Positions 22,924 to 33,364 are shown, counted from the stretch's first letter. The stretch is DNA of 64,000 nucleotides from Ceriagrion tenellum (GCA_963169105.1 OY720640.1:115368085-115432084), one strand, 5' to 3'. Made by a program: numbers and translations. Notes: generated by a model not told the origin, from the sequence alone.

Positions 22924-23459
22924 TACGAGGGTTACCCAATAATTAATGTCCCACGTTATTTTCCCAAAAACTGTTTGTTCTACGAATATGAAATGAACAC
23001 TAATGAAAGAATAATGTATTATCAAATCACTCTGCTTTTCTACGAGAATTCCTTCAAGTTCTATTGCCTTCCTCCTGCGACTCACTAAGGCGCATAGGCC
23101 ATGCTGGTCCCAGCCCTCGCTCTCATTATGGAGCCATGTTTTCACTGCTCGAATCACCTCTTCGTCGTCCATAGCAGTGGCGTGAAATCAACTTAGTGTC
23201 ATTATTCGAAATATATCAGAAGAGAGGGGAATTAAAAAAACTAATTACATTTATTCACGTCTTTATTTTGTGCCAGATCGGCATTTGTAAGACTAATCCG
23301 GCAGTCTATCCTCTGCAGAGTCCACAACATTGGTCTGAGCTGTTGGATACATTCGGCGATCATTGGAGACTCTTTTCTCGATAACAGTTTCAACGCACTG
23401 ATTTCTGCTATTAAGGACTTTTTTTAATATGGGGCGTTACTTTTTGGGCAACCCTTGCA
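22924..23459 (-). mobile_element. mariner-type transposon, internally deleted
   Basis: Ends TACGAGGGTTACCCAATA (left) and, inward from the right, TGCAAGGGTTGCCCAAAAAG. The minus strand encodes a transposase C-terminal remnant starting at 23172: MDDEEVIRAVKTWLHNESEG, then WDQHGLCALVSRRRKAIELE and GILVEKQ. This matches the mariner pattern W-x-x-G-I-x-x-L-V-x-R-x-x-x-x-I-E-x-x-G-x-Y-V-E-K. The catalytic D,D34D region is missing, so the element is non-autonomous. At 536 bp it is of similar size to the other copy. Confidence 0.8.
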
Positions 23460-24833
23460 TTAATTGTTCACCTAAACTTCACATTCGTCACAACAAATTC
23501 TCTTTCTCCACGAATGAGTGATTTTACATAGAGAAGAAAAGCTAAAACGCCCGGAGTTTATATATCAAAGCCGTATCTCAAATTATATCTCAAACTTATA
23601 GACATATACCTAACCAACGAGACACAATGGAACAAAAAATACTTTTAATGAACCATAAAGAGTAGGCATATAACGCAAATGAAAAAAAATACAACTGGTT
23701 ACAAATAATAAGGGATTGAGATCAGCATTTTGAATTTAATCAGCGTAAATATTACTATAAGAAATATTTCAGGAATGACACGAAACTTCGTTACCAATAC
23801 ACCCATGTATCATAAATTTTAATCTCTATAAATTAGGCATGAATGGATATATTAAATGAATTAAGTAAAACTGAATAGATTTAACCTTTTTGTGAAATAA
23901 TTAGGACTTGGCTGCAATCATTATTTTTTTCAAAAACAACCACTGCAGGAAGAAATCCGCAACAGAAGGGGAGGGAGTTAAGTTAAACTTGAAAAAAAAA
24001 CAACAGATAGATAATCTGAGTTATACACTACAATTTTAAGTAAACTTTGTACAGTACGCCAGGAATTTGTGAAATATATGGGCACCGCCAATTATGTGGA
24101 CATTGTGAGTAGAATTATCCCGTCAAATTTACCTTTGATCTGTGGAATAAATACCAATTATTATAACGAGGAATGCACTCCAGTACTGCAACATGAATTT
24201 CCTACGCTATTAATTAATCATAGATTGACCGACAAGGTATCCATTAATATTATTGATGATGTTCTCTAAGTCAAACCTCGTTGAAAGCAATATAATGACT
24301 AATACAAAGCGAAAATGAGTTAATGATTGCCGCTTAACAAGTCTTTCTAATGGAACTCTAATGGTATCTGCTGTTTACCTGAATATATGAAATTTAAAAA
24401 CCTGGGTATATTGGGATATTTGGAGGAAAAGGTAATGTTTAATGTCTTGCGTCAATGTAAAAATCATTCCGAATCGATATTGCTCGACACACCTCCCTTA
24501 ATTTTTTTAACACCATTTATTTGTCGAGAAAAATTCAGTACTTTGCATTTATATCGATGTCATAAATATTTAAAATCGAAAGAACGTTTACTTCTGCACT
24601 TTTCGCTTCTGCGAGCCAGAGATATTAATTCAATATATTTTTTTTAGTACTTACACCGTATTGGACTTATTTTCCCGGCTTTTGTCATTACTGGAGGGAT
24701 TTCGTGAGCAACACAAAGTACGTTTTTCTACTGGAATAAATAAATGCCTTGAAAAACTATGCCGCGCTAATATTCCCCGTCCCATTACCTCGGAGAAATA
24801 GTGTTTGAATTTAAATCAGTTGAGTGGAAAATC
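23460..24833. other. Unassigned AT-rich DNA
   Basis: No gene or clear repeat. Open frames here are short and compositionally random. Confidence 0.45.
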
Positions 24834-24845
24834 CCCCCAAAATAA

Positions 24846-25034
24846 TTAGTCAAGTTAAAGACTTATTTATATATTTTCATTTAATTACTTACCATTTCTG
24901 TCATATAAAACTATATTATTGCACCAATAATAATGAAATATTTAATTCACGTGTCCTATATTTGGTAAAATTAAAACTTAAATATCGAATATGCTCTCTA
25001 TTATGACTAGGGAACTATCTCGCTCGGACTACCT
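24846..25034 (-). mobile_element. TTAA-family element A, terminal half
   Basis: Reverse-oriented left half of element A: CATTTAATTACTTACCATTTC, CATATAAAACTATATTATTG and the end CGCTCGGACTACC abutting TTAA (25019-25035). It matches the complement of 31574-31765. Confidence 0.65.
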
Positions 25035-25082
25035 TAAGATACTGTAGCGTAATGATGACTAGATAAGGCTTTGCGACCACTG

Positions 25083-25175
25083 GAAATTCGGCTCTCAATT
25101 ACCATTTCCACGCACTGATTTCTGCTGTTAGTGACCTTTTTTTAGAATATTGGGCAACCAATGTTCGTATTCTTG
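25083..25175 (-). mobile_element. mariner end fragment
   Basis: Matches the right-hand end of the 22924-23459 mariner (TTTCCACGCACTGATTTCTG, then TTAGTGACCTTTTTTTAGAA and GGGCAACC). A stranded terminal fragment only 50 bp from element A. Confidence 0.65.
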
Positions 25176-25436
25176 TATAAGAGCCAAAATTCATCCTACT
25201 CGGAACAATAATGACTCTCATGAACAGTACGTTGCGCCAAGACACTAAATTAACGTACGACTCACCTTTGTCGTTTTCCCATTAATAATACCTGTACCCT
25301 CCCCTTTATATGGCTGGTATCATAACAACCCTTCCCATGCACCTGCGGCGGCTCTCATTTTAAAACATAGATGCATTATCATCGTATTTCCCGACGGTCT
25401 ACGCTTCTGTTAAGGATAGAATCCCGTTCCCTCTAA

Positions 25437-26631
25437 GGCCGTTTTCGAACTTCACAAACGCATAGTTAACTTGATATCAAGATATCTTGATACCTAGGCA
25501 AGCAAAGTGACATAGTGACAAAGTGAAAAAATGCTTACTTGACACTTTCGTAGCCCTTTTACGATGGAAGAGACATCATGCGGCCTTCATCTCGTAAAAC
25601 ATACGAAAAGCGCCATCCGTGTCCATAATTTTTGTGGTTGATGGAATTCGATTGCTTCTTTAAAATGCTTCCCATCCGTATGCGACAAATTAAAATGGAA
25701 TATAATTTTTTAAATCTTATTGCTTATGAATAAAATAATTCTCATATACCATTATGTGGTGAATAACTATTATGCTTCGATTGCTAGGGTCTGCTGAAGT
25801 GGACGACACTGTATTTCACCACAGACGTCTTTGTGCACAAAAAGGTACATTTCTTGTCTACATGAAAAAACAGGTAACAGTATTTGAATATATTACACTC
25901 CGAACAAACTACCTATGATCTTCGACTGATAACTGATAAATACGCGCGTTGTAACTAATATAGGTAATTAAGTTGAAAACAAATTACATTTACCCTAATG
26001 GTTTATTGTCCCCTTTCTTTGATGAATGCAGTGAAAACCTCTCCAATATCAACGTTATTTACAATTATGATGTTCGTTAGCTAAAAATAATGCTGCCAAT
26101 GAAATCATGGCTACCTTAGAGTACTTTCCATCAGACCATTATTCTTTCATATAATTTCTTTCATCATTATTTCATTTCTTTTCCTTCCAGAGTAAGGAAG
26201 ATAGATTTTGTAGGTTCAATGAAGTAAACAAGGACGGTACATCTACAATGTATGGAATTATTCACGCAACTATTAGGTACCAAATCTTTTATCAGTATAT
26301 TCACATTTGAAAAGCCTTTAAATATAGCGAATTCGTCAATTTTTCCGCAAAAAAATAATAAATATCACTCATGTATACGTAGTAATGATAAAATGGTATC
26401 CATTTGAAAGTTTCTTCACTTCTATTTTCCATACAAGCCCATATTATCACACCCCGAGTTCTAACTTAAAACCTAGCAAGCATAACAAGTCTCCTTTTTC
26501 GTTGACTTGGTATCTTTCCTCGATATCTAGTGAACAAGCGCATGGTGATGACGCGTCCATGACGTCATAGCTTTCGATGCGTACTAGGTTTCAAGGCAAG
26601 ATTGCTTGATTTGCCAAGTTCGAAAACGGAC
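25437..26631. mobile_element. PIF/Harbinger-type element, non-autonomous
   Basis: A 3-bp TAA duplication (25434-25436 and 26632-26634) flanks inverted ends GGCCGTTTTCGAACTT on the left and, inward from the right, GTCCGTTTTCGAACTT. Weaker inverted similarity extends inward (CTAGGT, CAAGCAA, GCAAG). A 3-bp TWA target duplication is the Harbinger hallmark. The 1195-bp interior has no recognisable transposase. It adjoins the CR1 fragment starting at 26636. Confidence 0.6.
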
Positions 26632-26635
26632 TAAG

Positions 26636-28331
26636 ACTCCTCAAGGGAGTGTGATCGGCCCTTTATTTATATTAATGGCCTAAGTTCTGGAGTAAATGTA
26701 GATTATTTGCAGACGATAAAGTTATCTACCGTAAAATAAGCGAAGACACGGACTTAGAAGTTCTATCATCGGACCTTAGCATCGTTCATTCGTGGGCGAG
26801 GAGTGAGGGTTAGAATTAAATATGAGTAAATGCACGACAGTTCACTTCCTGCGAAATCCATCACACAAATGCCATACCGATACTATGGGTGGAGTAAACA
26901 TAAAATATTCAAATACAGTAAAATATCTTGGAATTACCTTAACTTCTGATATATCGCGGGGAATGTACATACAAAGCATATGTCGCACACCATTAAAGAA
27001 ACTAAGTTTTGTTAAGCTTATAATAGGAAGGTACTCGGATGAAAAAGTCAATGAGAGAATCTATTTTGCTGTAGTTAGGTCACACCTCAAATACGCCTCG
27101 ATTATTTGGGACCCTGGTTGATTTACCCAATGCAAAGAAAAGCAGAACGCTTCGTTAAATCTTCGGCTACCAAGGGGGGTAACACAGTTACCCCAACGCC
27201 ACATTTTTACTGTTTTTATTTACAATTATTTTCTGATATTTTTATGCTTCCGTGAGTTTGTTTTTAAAAATCTTACAACACGATTTCATGTGAAATCTTC
27301 ATTCATTGATTGTTTTTTTTCTTCTAATCTCTGATAAACTCGTTGGGGTTACTGTGTTATCCCTTTTGGGATAGTTCGTTTCAGATTCACCAGTCCGCTT
27401 TCTGAGAATCTGTGCACCATTCATAGTACAGTACCGAGATTCAAAATAACAATGGGATTCTATTTGTGCCTTCAAATGTATCAAACCGCGCCGTGGACGG
27501 CAATCGTGGTCATCACGGCGCCTTCAATCCGACGGGGCGCGGCGCTGCGCCGTATTCGCCGTGAAATGTATGTTCATGGCACCTGATTTACTTGTTCCCG
27601 TTCCTTGATTTCTGTGCATGTATGGAAAGAGCAGCAAATGAAAAGCCAAATGTTGTGAAATATCAGGACATCCGATTAGAACTAGACAGGACATCCGATT
27701 AGATAATTGTATGCTCCAATCGGAGCCTACAATTATATTTATGTGTTATTTGATTAAATATAAATCATATTTATTATAATTTTGTATAATTGTTTTTATT
27801 TAAGATTTATATCACACAGAATCCATTTTTGTATAAATTAAGCGAGTCAACAAAAAAATACAATGGATAAACCGAGTTACCCCCCTTGGGAGAGGTAAGG
27901 TGAAAAAATACCTTGGTAGCCGAAGGGTTAAAAACTGCTGCGAGCGAAAATATCGAGTCTCACCTTATTTTAGAGGGATTATGGTGGGAGCCCCTAGAGA
28001 CTCGGAGGCTACACAGTAGGCTTGGGTTGCTAGACATGTTTACAACTGGTGTGTTTCAGAGCGACGCAGAGAATATTATCATAACGCCTCACTGCATCTC
28101 AAAGTCTGACAGAAGCGATAAAATAAGAGAGATACATTGCCGAACAGGTCGATACAAATACTCGATCTTTCCGTACACAATAAGCAACCACAATAAAAAC
28201 TTAGCTCCACTAAATACACTCCAAAAATGCACTTCACCATTTCACCTCTCAAAACCGTCTTTACACGGCTGGTGACCTAACACCCCCTGCCACATGCCCA
28301 TGCGGCGGCTCGTAGGTTAGCATCTAGATGT
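26636..28331 (+). pseudogene. CR1/jockey-type retrotransposon, split by a transposon
   Basis: Two pieces of one LINE, 26636-27154 and 27932-28331, separated by a 769-bp TTAA element. Piece 1 has the reverse-transcriptase segment QGSVIGPL, the degenerate DD-box region, and (26822 onward) MSKCTTVHFLRNPSHKCHTD, VKYLGITLTSDIS and YFAVVRSHLKYASIIWDPG. Piece 2 continues with EGLWWEPLETRRLHSRLGLL and ends in the conserved GCCCATGCGGCGGCTCG tail and a short TAGATGTA. Several stops and frameshifts make it inactive. Confidence 0.85.
27159..27927. mobile_element. TTAA-targeting (piggyBac-like) element inserted in a LINE
   Basis: TTAA on both sides (27155-27158 and 27928-27931) and inverted ends. Read inward from the right the end is CCCTTCGGCTACCAAGG. 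From the left it is ATCTTCGGCTACCAAGG, two mismatches. The TTAA-CCC start is the piggyBac hallmark. Joining the flanks restores the LINE sequence CGTTAAAAACTGC, proving insertion. The 769-bp interior has GTTACCCC-like subterminal repeats. A 61-codon minus-strand frame (27299-27484) is not recognisable as transposase. Confidence 0.85.
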
Positions 28332-29133
28332 AAAAGACTTCTGCCTAACCTTGTCTAAGCATCTTTTCTCTGAGTTCCTGTAATCGGTTCTCTTCCGGCC
28401 CATGGGAAAGGACTTCGGAATGTTGCATATGTTGTGCATGCCATTCGAGGACATCAGAATTAACCTCTCAGGAGGGAAATAACCCTCGACAACGAAGACA
28501 CGTGTTGAGAAATTAATGGGAGGGATCGAGTTTTCCCAACTTCCCACGCGGTCGCACGAGAGAAGCCACTTCTGCGGAATCATTAGAGAGTCTGCTGCAG
28601 TCATGTCGTCTCTCCCTCTCTTTCTCAATTTCTCCCTTGCCATTGTATTTGTTTCTCTTGCGGATCTGCAATTACCGTCGGGGAAATTGTCCGATCTCGT
28701 TCGGTGGTGTTTGTTTCCGAACTCATCTATTCCAGTTCCTATCGTGCGCTAGGTCTCGCATCCGGATCACGTTTCCATCAAACTGCAAGCGAACCAAATC
28801 ATCTTCTCCCGGTAGCATTGTACTTCTCATCACGGAATAATGTACCTTCTCATGCATAGTCTCCAATACCATTGTTACCGAGGTAGGCGGAGAGGGCGCT
28901 GGCTATCGTGGCCAATGCTTGAAGCTGTAACCTTGGGCGTGGTTTTTCCACCAGCTTAGTTAACCCCGATTTTCCCTTTGCGGGCTGACGCGCTAAATTT
29001 GCAATTTTTCATTGTTTTCCATCGATTACTCATTAGAAATAAGCATGCATCTACTTATTTAATACCAGCGGAAGGTACCTGTTGAAATTAAACTAACCAT
29101 TGATCTTAGCTCGTAGGCTTCCGCGGATGCAGT
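28332..29133. other. Unassigned DNA, mildly GC-rich
   Basis: No exon recognised with confidence. A plus-strand frame from ATG 28603 to 28752 begins MSSLPLFLNFSLAIVFVSLA, which looks like a signal peptide, but the remaining 29 residues are featureless. Positions 28960-29100 weakly resemble the start of repeat B. Confidence 0.35.
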
Positions 29134-29223
29134 GTTGAATGTTCCTTTTTTCGGGATTCATTCCGCGATTGTTTTCTTAAAACATACATCGCGGAATGGA
29201 TCCCGAAAAAAGGAACAGTCAAC
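29134..29223. repeat. Near-perfect 36-bp fold-back
   Basis: Arms 29134-29169 and 29188-29223 (GTTGAATGTTCCTTTTTTCG against its complement, continuing to TTCCGCGAT) with an 18-bp loop. Transcribed, it would form a very stable hairpin. It does not contain the CTGANGA motif. Confidence 0.9.
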
Positions 29224-29602
29224 CATCGATCTTGTTTCATAAGAAAACCACAAAGCCTGAAGAATACTGTCTATTAGAGCTACTTTGAGTATAGACATTG
29301 AAGAGTATACTTGTTGTAAATATGCATTGAATTTATCGATTACTCCCCGTAGCAATCTTACATTGGCCCTTGAGACTCGGGGCTCTTCTTATGCAGATTT
29401 TCTTTCTACGCGCTATGATTGGCCTGCAGTAAAAACGTGATCGTGACTTCATCGTAACTTATTTTGTCCGTCCATCCTTCAGCATACTCCTCCAGCACCA
29501 CCAGGCTTTTTTTTAATTTTTTACTAAGGGGCAAGTTTCAATTCTTTTAATTCAAAATGGAGTTTTTCATAGTTTTTTTTATCAAAAAGGAGTATTCTCG
29601 TT
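29224..29602. other. Unassigned DNA
   Basis: A 49-bp piece near 29475 resembles the RTE-type 3' region at 19331 (TTCAGCATACTCCTCCAGCA). Nothing else seen. Confidence 0.35.
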
Positions 29603-30770
29603 ATGCGTCCGCTAATTCGTCCATTCCGTCGTGCTATCCAATGGAAAGTAAGGAAAGAGTAGGAAATAGTTGTTTCTTTCGGTTGTCAGGCAACACTTTG
29701 ATGACGTAATGCTCTCTCCATCAACCCTGATGGTACTTCAAGCCACGGAGGGGTCAGGGCTTACAAGAAAAAAATCAAGAAAAAAGCTCTGACTTTTTCG
29801 GGCTATCGCAATTCTTTTGAAATTTTTCTATTTTTTCCATCGATAACTTATTACAAATCAGCATGCACTTACTTCTTTTACACGCATTCATTTTACATAA
29901 ATTGTTTATATTCAAATTAATTATCATACGCATTCCCAATGAAAACTATGGTAAAATCTAGTAGAATTTACTGCACTTATCCGTCAGTACATGCTTCAAG
30001 AGTTACCAGTCTACAATTTCAACAGATGGCTAATACTCTTGCTTTACATCGCTAAAGGCTGGGAAACAATCAACGTGTACGTGTGACGCGAGATGTTAAC
30101 TGGACAACGGGAGACGGGGAACGCAACTCGGCGGTCACAATCGACGTTAACGCGGCCCGGAGTAACAATTGACTAACACAGGCTCAGCTAAGAGATCAGG
30201 TGTAAACAAGTGTGGAAGTAAATAAGTTGTCTTCGCCAAGATCAATCTTCAATAGTTGGATGTATCTGCCAACAGATGGCTCCCATTCCCGGATTCTCAG
30301 GACTATTCTGATTGGTTTTCCGTGTACGGGACACGGGAAGAGATGAAAGTTGCCCATCTCTCGCGTTCACGTACTCCCCGTAGTACACGTTGATTGTGTC
30401 CGTTCGCTATACTTTCCCGTCAGCCATCTTTTCGCGTATTCCCGTTAACGGCTCACGTTACAAGTACACGTTGATTGTGTCCCAGCCTTAATTCGTCCAA
30501 TACGTCGTGCTATCCAGAGGAAAGTAAGGACAGAGAAAGGTTCAACAATATCGGATTTAACTTTTTCCCGGCGAATGACCGAAATGAATTCTTGGGCCCT
30601 GATGACGATGGAAAAGTCTTCCATCGAAACGTCGGCAGTGGAGCACAGATGGAGCATCTTAACCGGACGGAAACCCGAGAAGAATTTATTGCGTTCAACA
30701 ATATCGTTGTTAATTCGGTTGTCAGGCTACATTTAGATGACGTAATGCCCTCTTCATCCACCTCAATGTT
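29603..30770 (+). repeat. Dispersed repeat B, two partial copies
   Basis: 29603-29745 matches 413-560. 29820-30055 continued by 30489-30535 matches 190-460. A segment at 30715-30760 again matches the 510-555 part. The second copy is interrupted by the TAA element 30056-30488. Divergence is greater than between the copies at 0.4 and 35 kb. Confidence 0.6.
30056..30488. mobile_element. PIF/Harbinger-type MITE in repeat B
   Basis: A 433-bp element with a TAA target duplication (30053-30055 and 30489-30491) and inverted ends of at least 25 bp: AGGCTGGGAAACAATCAACG on the left, AGGCTGGGACACAATCAACG inward from the right, both continuing TGTAC. Removing it and one TAA restores CGCTAATTCGTCC, as in the intact repeat copy at 415-430. 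GTACACGTTGATTGTGTCC occurs twice near the right end (30380 and 30462). No coding capacity. Confidence 0.9.
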
Positions 30771-30891
30771 AAAAGCTCCCCCTCCTCTCCAGTGCTGCCT
30801 ACTCGGCGACTCAGCAACCACGCAGACCCACGAAGAGCGAGCGTCGCGACGCGTCGTGAAGCACTTTGACGAACCTCCTCTTCGGCCGCCA

Positions 30892-31440
30892 TAATGAACG
30901 AGGAGACTTCCCGGTAGAGGCGCGCTTTACAACGAGAGTGTTCGTCGCCGGAGTGGAGAGGCCATCCTCGCGTGCCTCGGAGTCTTTCTTCCAATGACCC
31001 GCTGGCAATTCTCTCTCTCTCTCTCTCCCTTCCCAGCGCTCGCTCACTCGTGACGCGAGACTGAAATCTGCTGAAGGGGAAAGGGTAGTCTTTAAAAACC
31101 CCCACATTCTCATTCCTCCCCTCCCCCGACGTCCTATTTCTGGCCTCTCGCTCGCAGGAAGGAAGGTCGGGGGAAGAGAGGGAGAAACGTCTTTAAGAGT
31201 AAGGGGGCAACGCCCCATGGACGGGAGGGAGCGGTGGACCACTTTCGCCTCGCCGCCGTAATCCGAGGATGCGGCGTCGTTTTGCGGTCTGGGACGTCCA
31301 CCATTATTATCGGCATTGTTTTTGGTGTAAAAATACCACTGCGAATGCCTGTGGCCCTCGGTGGTGGTCCTCGGACGCCGAGTGATGCCATATGGCACCA
31401 GTGAGCGCAACTGCAAGTGCTAAATAAGCGGTGAAGGGAA
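30892..31440. promoter_or_regulatory. CpG-rich island, orphan promoter candidate
   Basis: GC- and CpG-rich stretch in AT-rich surroundings, with a (TC)n run at 31011-31029. Overlapping minus-strand frames (30811-31416) are long because stop codons are rare here. They begin at non-ATG codons and resemble no family. It could be the promoter and first exon of an unseen gene in either direction. I see no clear TATA or splice site. Confidence 0.35.
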
Positions 31441-31573
31441 CGAGGCTAGTTAAAAAGCATCAGATATGCTCCACCGAGGAGATCAGTCATTATATGGTTT
31501 TTCGTTCATTTACATTATTTTATGTTGTGTGCTGTGCTTTCCATGAACAATTTAGACATTTTTGTCAATTACC

Positions 31574-32140
31574 TTACGGTAGTGCGGGCAAGATACTTTC
31601 CTAGTCATAACAGAGATCAAATTCGAATTATACGTTTTAATTTCACTAGTTGTAGGACATTAGAATTAAATTTTACATTATTAATGGTCGAATAATATAG
31701 TTTTATATGACAGAAATGGTTAGTAATTAAATGAAAAAATCCAAATAAGTCTTCAGCTTGACTCATTTTTTTCGCGCGGTGCGTTTGAACCTCCTTCAAA
31801 ACGGAATATATTTTGTAATACCCAAGAACCAATTGCAGTGACGATATGATTTACTGTCAAAAATAGTTGAAAAAACATACAAAATACACATTTTAGTTTT
31901 TTTACGACATCTAAGCGTTATAAATTCCTCATTTTATAAATAGTGTCTCTCTGGAATGCATACACGTACTACTTCCCATGTAAAAGGGCTGATATTTTTT
32001 GGCAAATAACTCCGAAAATAATGTGTTAAGGGATTTAATTTTTTATTTCATTAGAAGAATGATATATTTTTCTTTAAAATGAGACCAAATTCACTGATTT
32101 ATGGTTAAAATGATATTTCGCTGAAATTACGGTGAGCCTT
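31574..32140 (+). mobile_element. TTAA-family element A, most complete copy
   Basis: Left end TTACGGTAGTGCGGGCAAGA. The right end, GATATTTCGCTGAAATTACGG, is a decayed version of the family consensus TATYATTTYGCTCAAACTACC next to TTAA. The two family ends are inverted copies (GGTAGTYYGAGCGARATA). Other copies: 7900-8344, 8600-8886, 24846-25034 and the nest at 40430-41441. About 570 bp, no protein. It is probably a piggyBac-like MITE by its TTAA target. Confidence 0.65.
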
Positions 32141-32224
32141 AAGGTGGTTGGAGCCATTTTCGTTCATGTACACATATGGGCGAAATTCTTCGTACGCGTA
32201 TTCATGACTGATTTTTTAAAGCAT

Positions 32225-32825
32225 TCAACCGGTCAAGGTAGGCTTTTTTGAATGGCAGAGAATTTCCTCCCGGTATTCTACACTTTCAGGGGCCTATCTC
32301 ACTCTAGGATATCCTCTTTTACCTCAGCATACGATCTTCTCTTCTTCATCCGGTCCACGAAACTTATTCCCTTTCTTCCTCTTCCCCGCTTGTCCAACAT
32401 CCTTCCCTCTATCGCATTCTTAGCAACCCCTCGCCCCTCATTACATCCCCCAGCTATCTACCCTGCCTATCCCGGATTTCGTTCGGAAGTTTCCTTTCTC
32501 GCCCACCATCTCAAGCACTTCCACGTTAGCCTTCCTCTCCGTCCACCTCGCCTTCTCCATCCTTCTCTACACCCACATCTCAAATGCCTGCAGCCAATTC
32601 TCCTCCTCTTTTTTGAGGGTCCATGTCCGTTTGTCATTTCCTTAGTGATATGTACAGAAAAATTGAAACAAATTGCATCTTATTGTTTTAGTTAATGGAC
32701 AAATTAAAGCTATTCATCACGTAGCCACATGAAACCTGGCATTTATTTCGAAATAATTCCATAAAATTTGAGCATTTCTCTCCCATACGAGAAAACATGA
32801 CTTTCATAAATTATAATGGTTTCTA
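32225..32825 (-). pseudogene. RTE-like LINE 3' fragment inserted in element C
   Basis: Close relative of 20165-20775, in minus orientation. The complement of the C-terminal coding region (GKRGRGRK.., WTERK.., RLQAFEMWV) lies between 32250 and 32600. The shared upstream extension ends at ATGGTTTCTAT (32825), as in the 20-kb copy. Stops interrupt the frame. Confidence 0.75.
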
Positions 32826-32965
32826 TGCTTTAATTAAGATAAAAATTTTAAAATATACCTCTCGAACCATTTATAGTACAACATGTATGGTTATTTCCAA
32901 CGTATAAATTGACGTACATAAGGAAAGTGTTGTCCAAGGATTTTTTCCCGAATTAATTTAAAAGT

Positions 32966-33254
32966 TTGTTTGTTACGTGCAATGTTTGGAATTGTGTTAA
33001 TTTCGTAGTTTTAATAACGACAACGTTGGGTTTATCCACCGCGACAGTGGCTTTGTAAGCATGACTTCGTCTCATGTGCTAAAACTTGAGGCCTGAACAT
33101 TTAGTTCGCATAAACCCCCCTCGAAATTCGCCTTTAAGGAAGATGGCTTGGTGGTGTATCTGGCTAACACACCTGGCCGGCAATTGGGAGATCCGGGTTC
33201 GAATCCCGGTCAAGTCAATTGATTTTTTCATAGCGAATTTCAACCCTGGTGTAC
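32966..33254 (+). mobile_element. 289-bp insertion with 9-bp target duplication and tRNA-like unit
   Basis: TTTAAAAGT occurs at 32957-32965 and 33255-33263. Removing the insert and one repeat rejoins element C so that it matches copies 1 and 2. The insert has no terminal inverted repeats or poly-A. About 180 bp of unrelated sequence comes first, then a 73-nt tRNA-like segment, then about 37 bp. A tRNA-derived SINE normally has the tRNA part at its 5' end, so this arrangement is unusual. Confidence 0.65.
33145..33217 (+). tRNA. tRNA-like sequence (anticodon position GGC), probably not functional
   Basis: 73 nt fold as a cloverleaf. Acceptor GGCTTGG/TCAAGTC (two G-U pairs). D stem GTGT/ACAC with GG in the loop. 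Weak anticodon stem CCTGG/TTGGG with loop CCGGCAA. T arm CCGGG-TTCGAAT-CCCGG with a perfect B box (GGTTCGAATCC). GGC would read alanine codon GCC, but position 33 is C instead of the invariant U and the anticodon stem has three G-U pairs. It also sits inside a target-duplicated insertion. I favour a tRNA-derived mobile sequence over a tRNA gene. Confidence 0.4.
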
Positions 33255-33364
33255 TTTAAAAGTATTTGAAATGTACACTCAACGACTCACGAGTCGCGGT
33301 TCAACCACCTTAATTGAAGGAAGTCGTGCGAGCAAAGACTTTTTTTAATGGAATTGGTATGGAC

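Larger units (their letters stand above)
32147..33313 (-). mobile_element. TTAA-family element C, copy 3, with two insertions
   Basis: TTAA followed by GGTGGTTGGAGCC on the left (32151), and GGTTCAACCACC followed by TTAA on the right (33300-33313), are exact inverted ends at TTAA. It is oriented opposite to copies 1 and 2. Element sequence is recognisable at 32826-32965 (complement of CCTTGGAC..., ACGTTGGAAATAA) and 33255-33313. It has been invaded by an RTE fragment (32225-32825) and by a 289-bp sequence carrying a tRNA-like unit (32966-33254). Confidence 0.7.

Noticed and set aside
28603..28752. Possible small secreted peptide (MSSLPLFLNFSLAIVF...)
   Set aside because: Signal-like start only. 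The mature part is 29 featureless residues with no cysteines pattern or supporting context.
30811..31416. 201-codon minus-strand frame in the CpG island
   Set aside because: It begins at a non-ATG codon, has Arg/Pro/Ser-rich random composition and shows no family resemblance. It is open because the region is GC-rich.
33136..33323. AAGGAAG direct repeat as the target duplication of a SINE around the tRNA-like unit
   Set aside because: The 9-bp TTTAAAAGT pair (32957 and 33255) rejoins element C exactly and is the better boundary.
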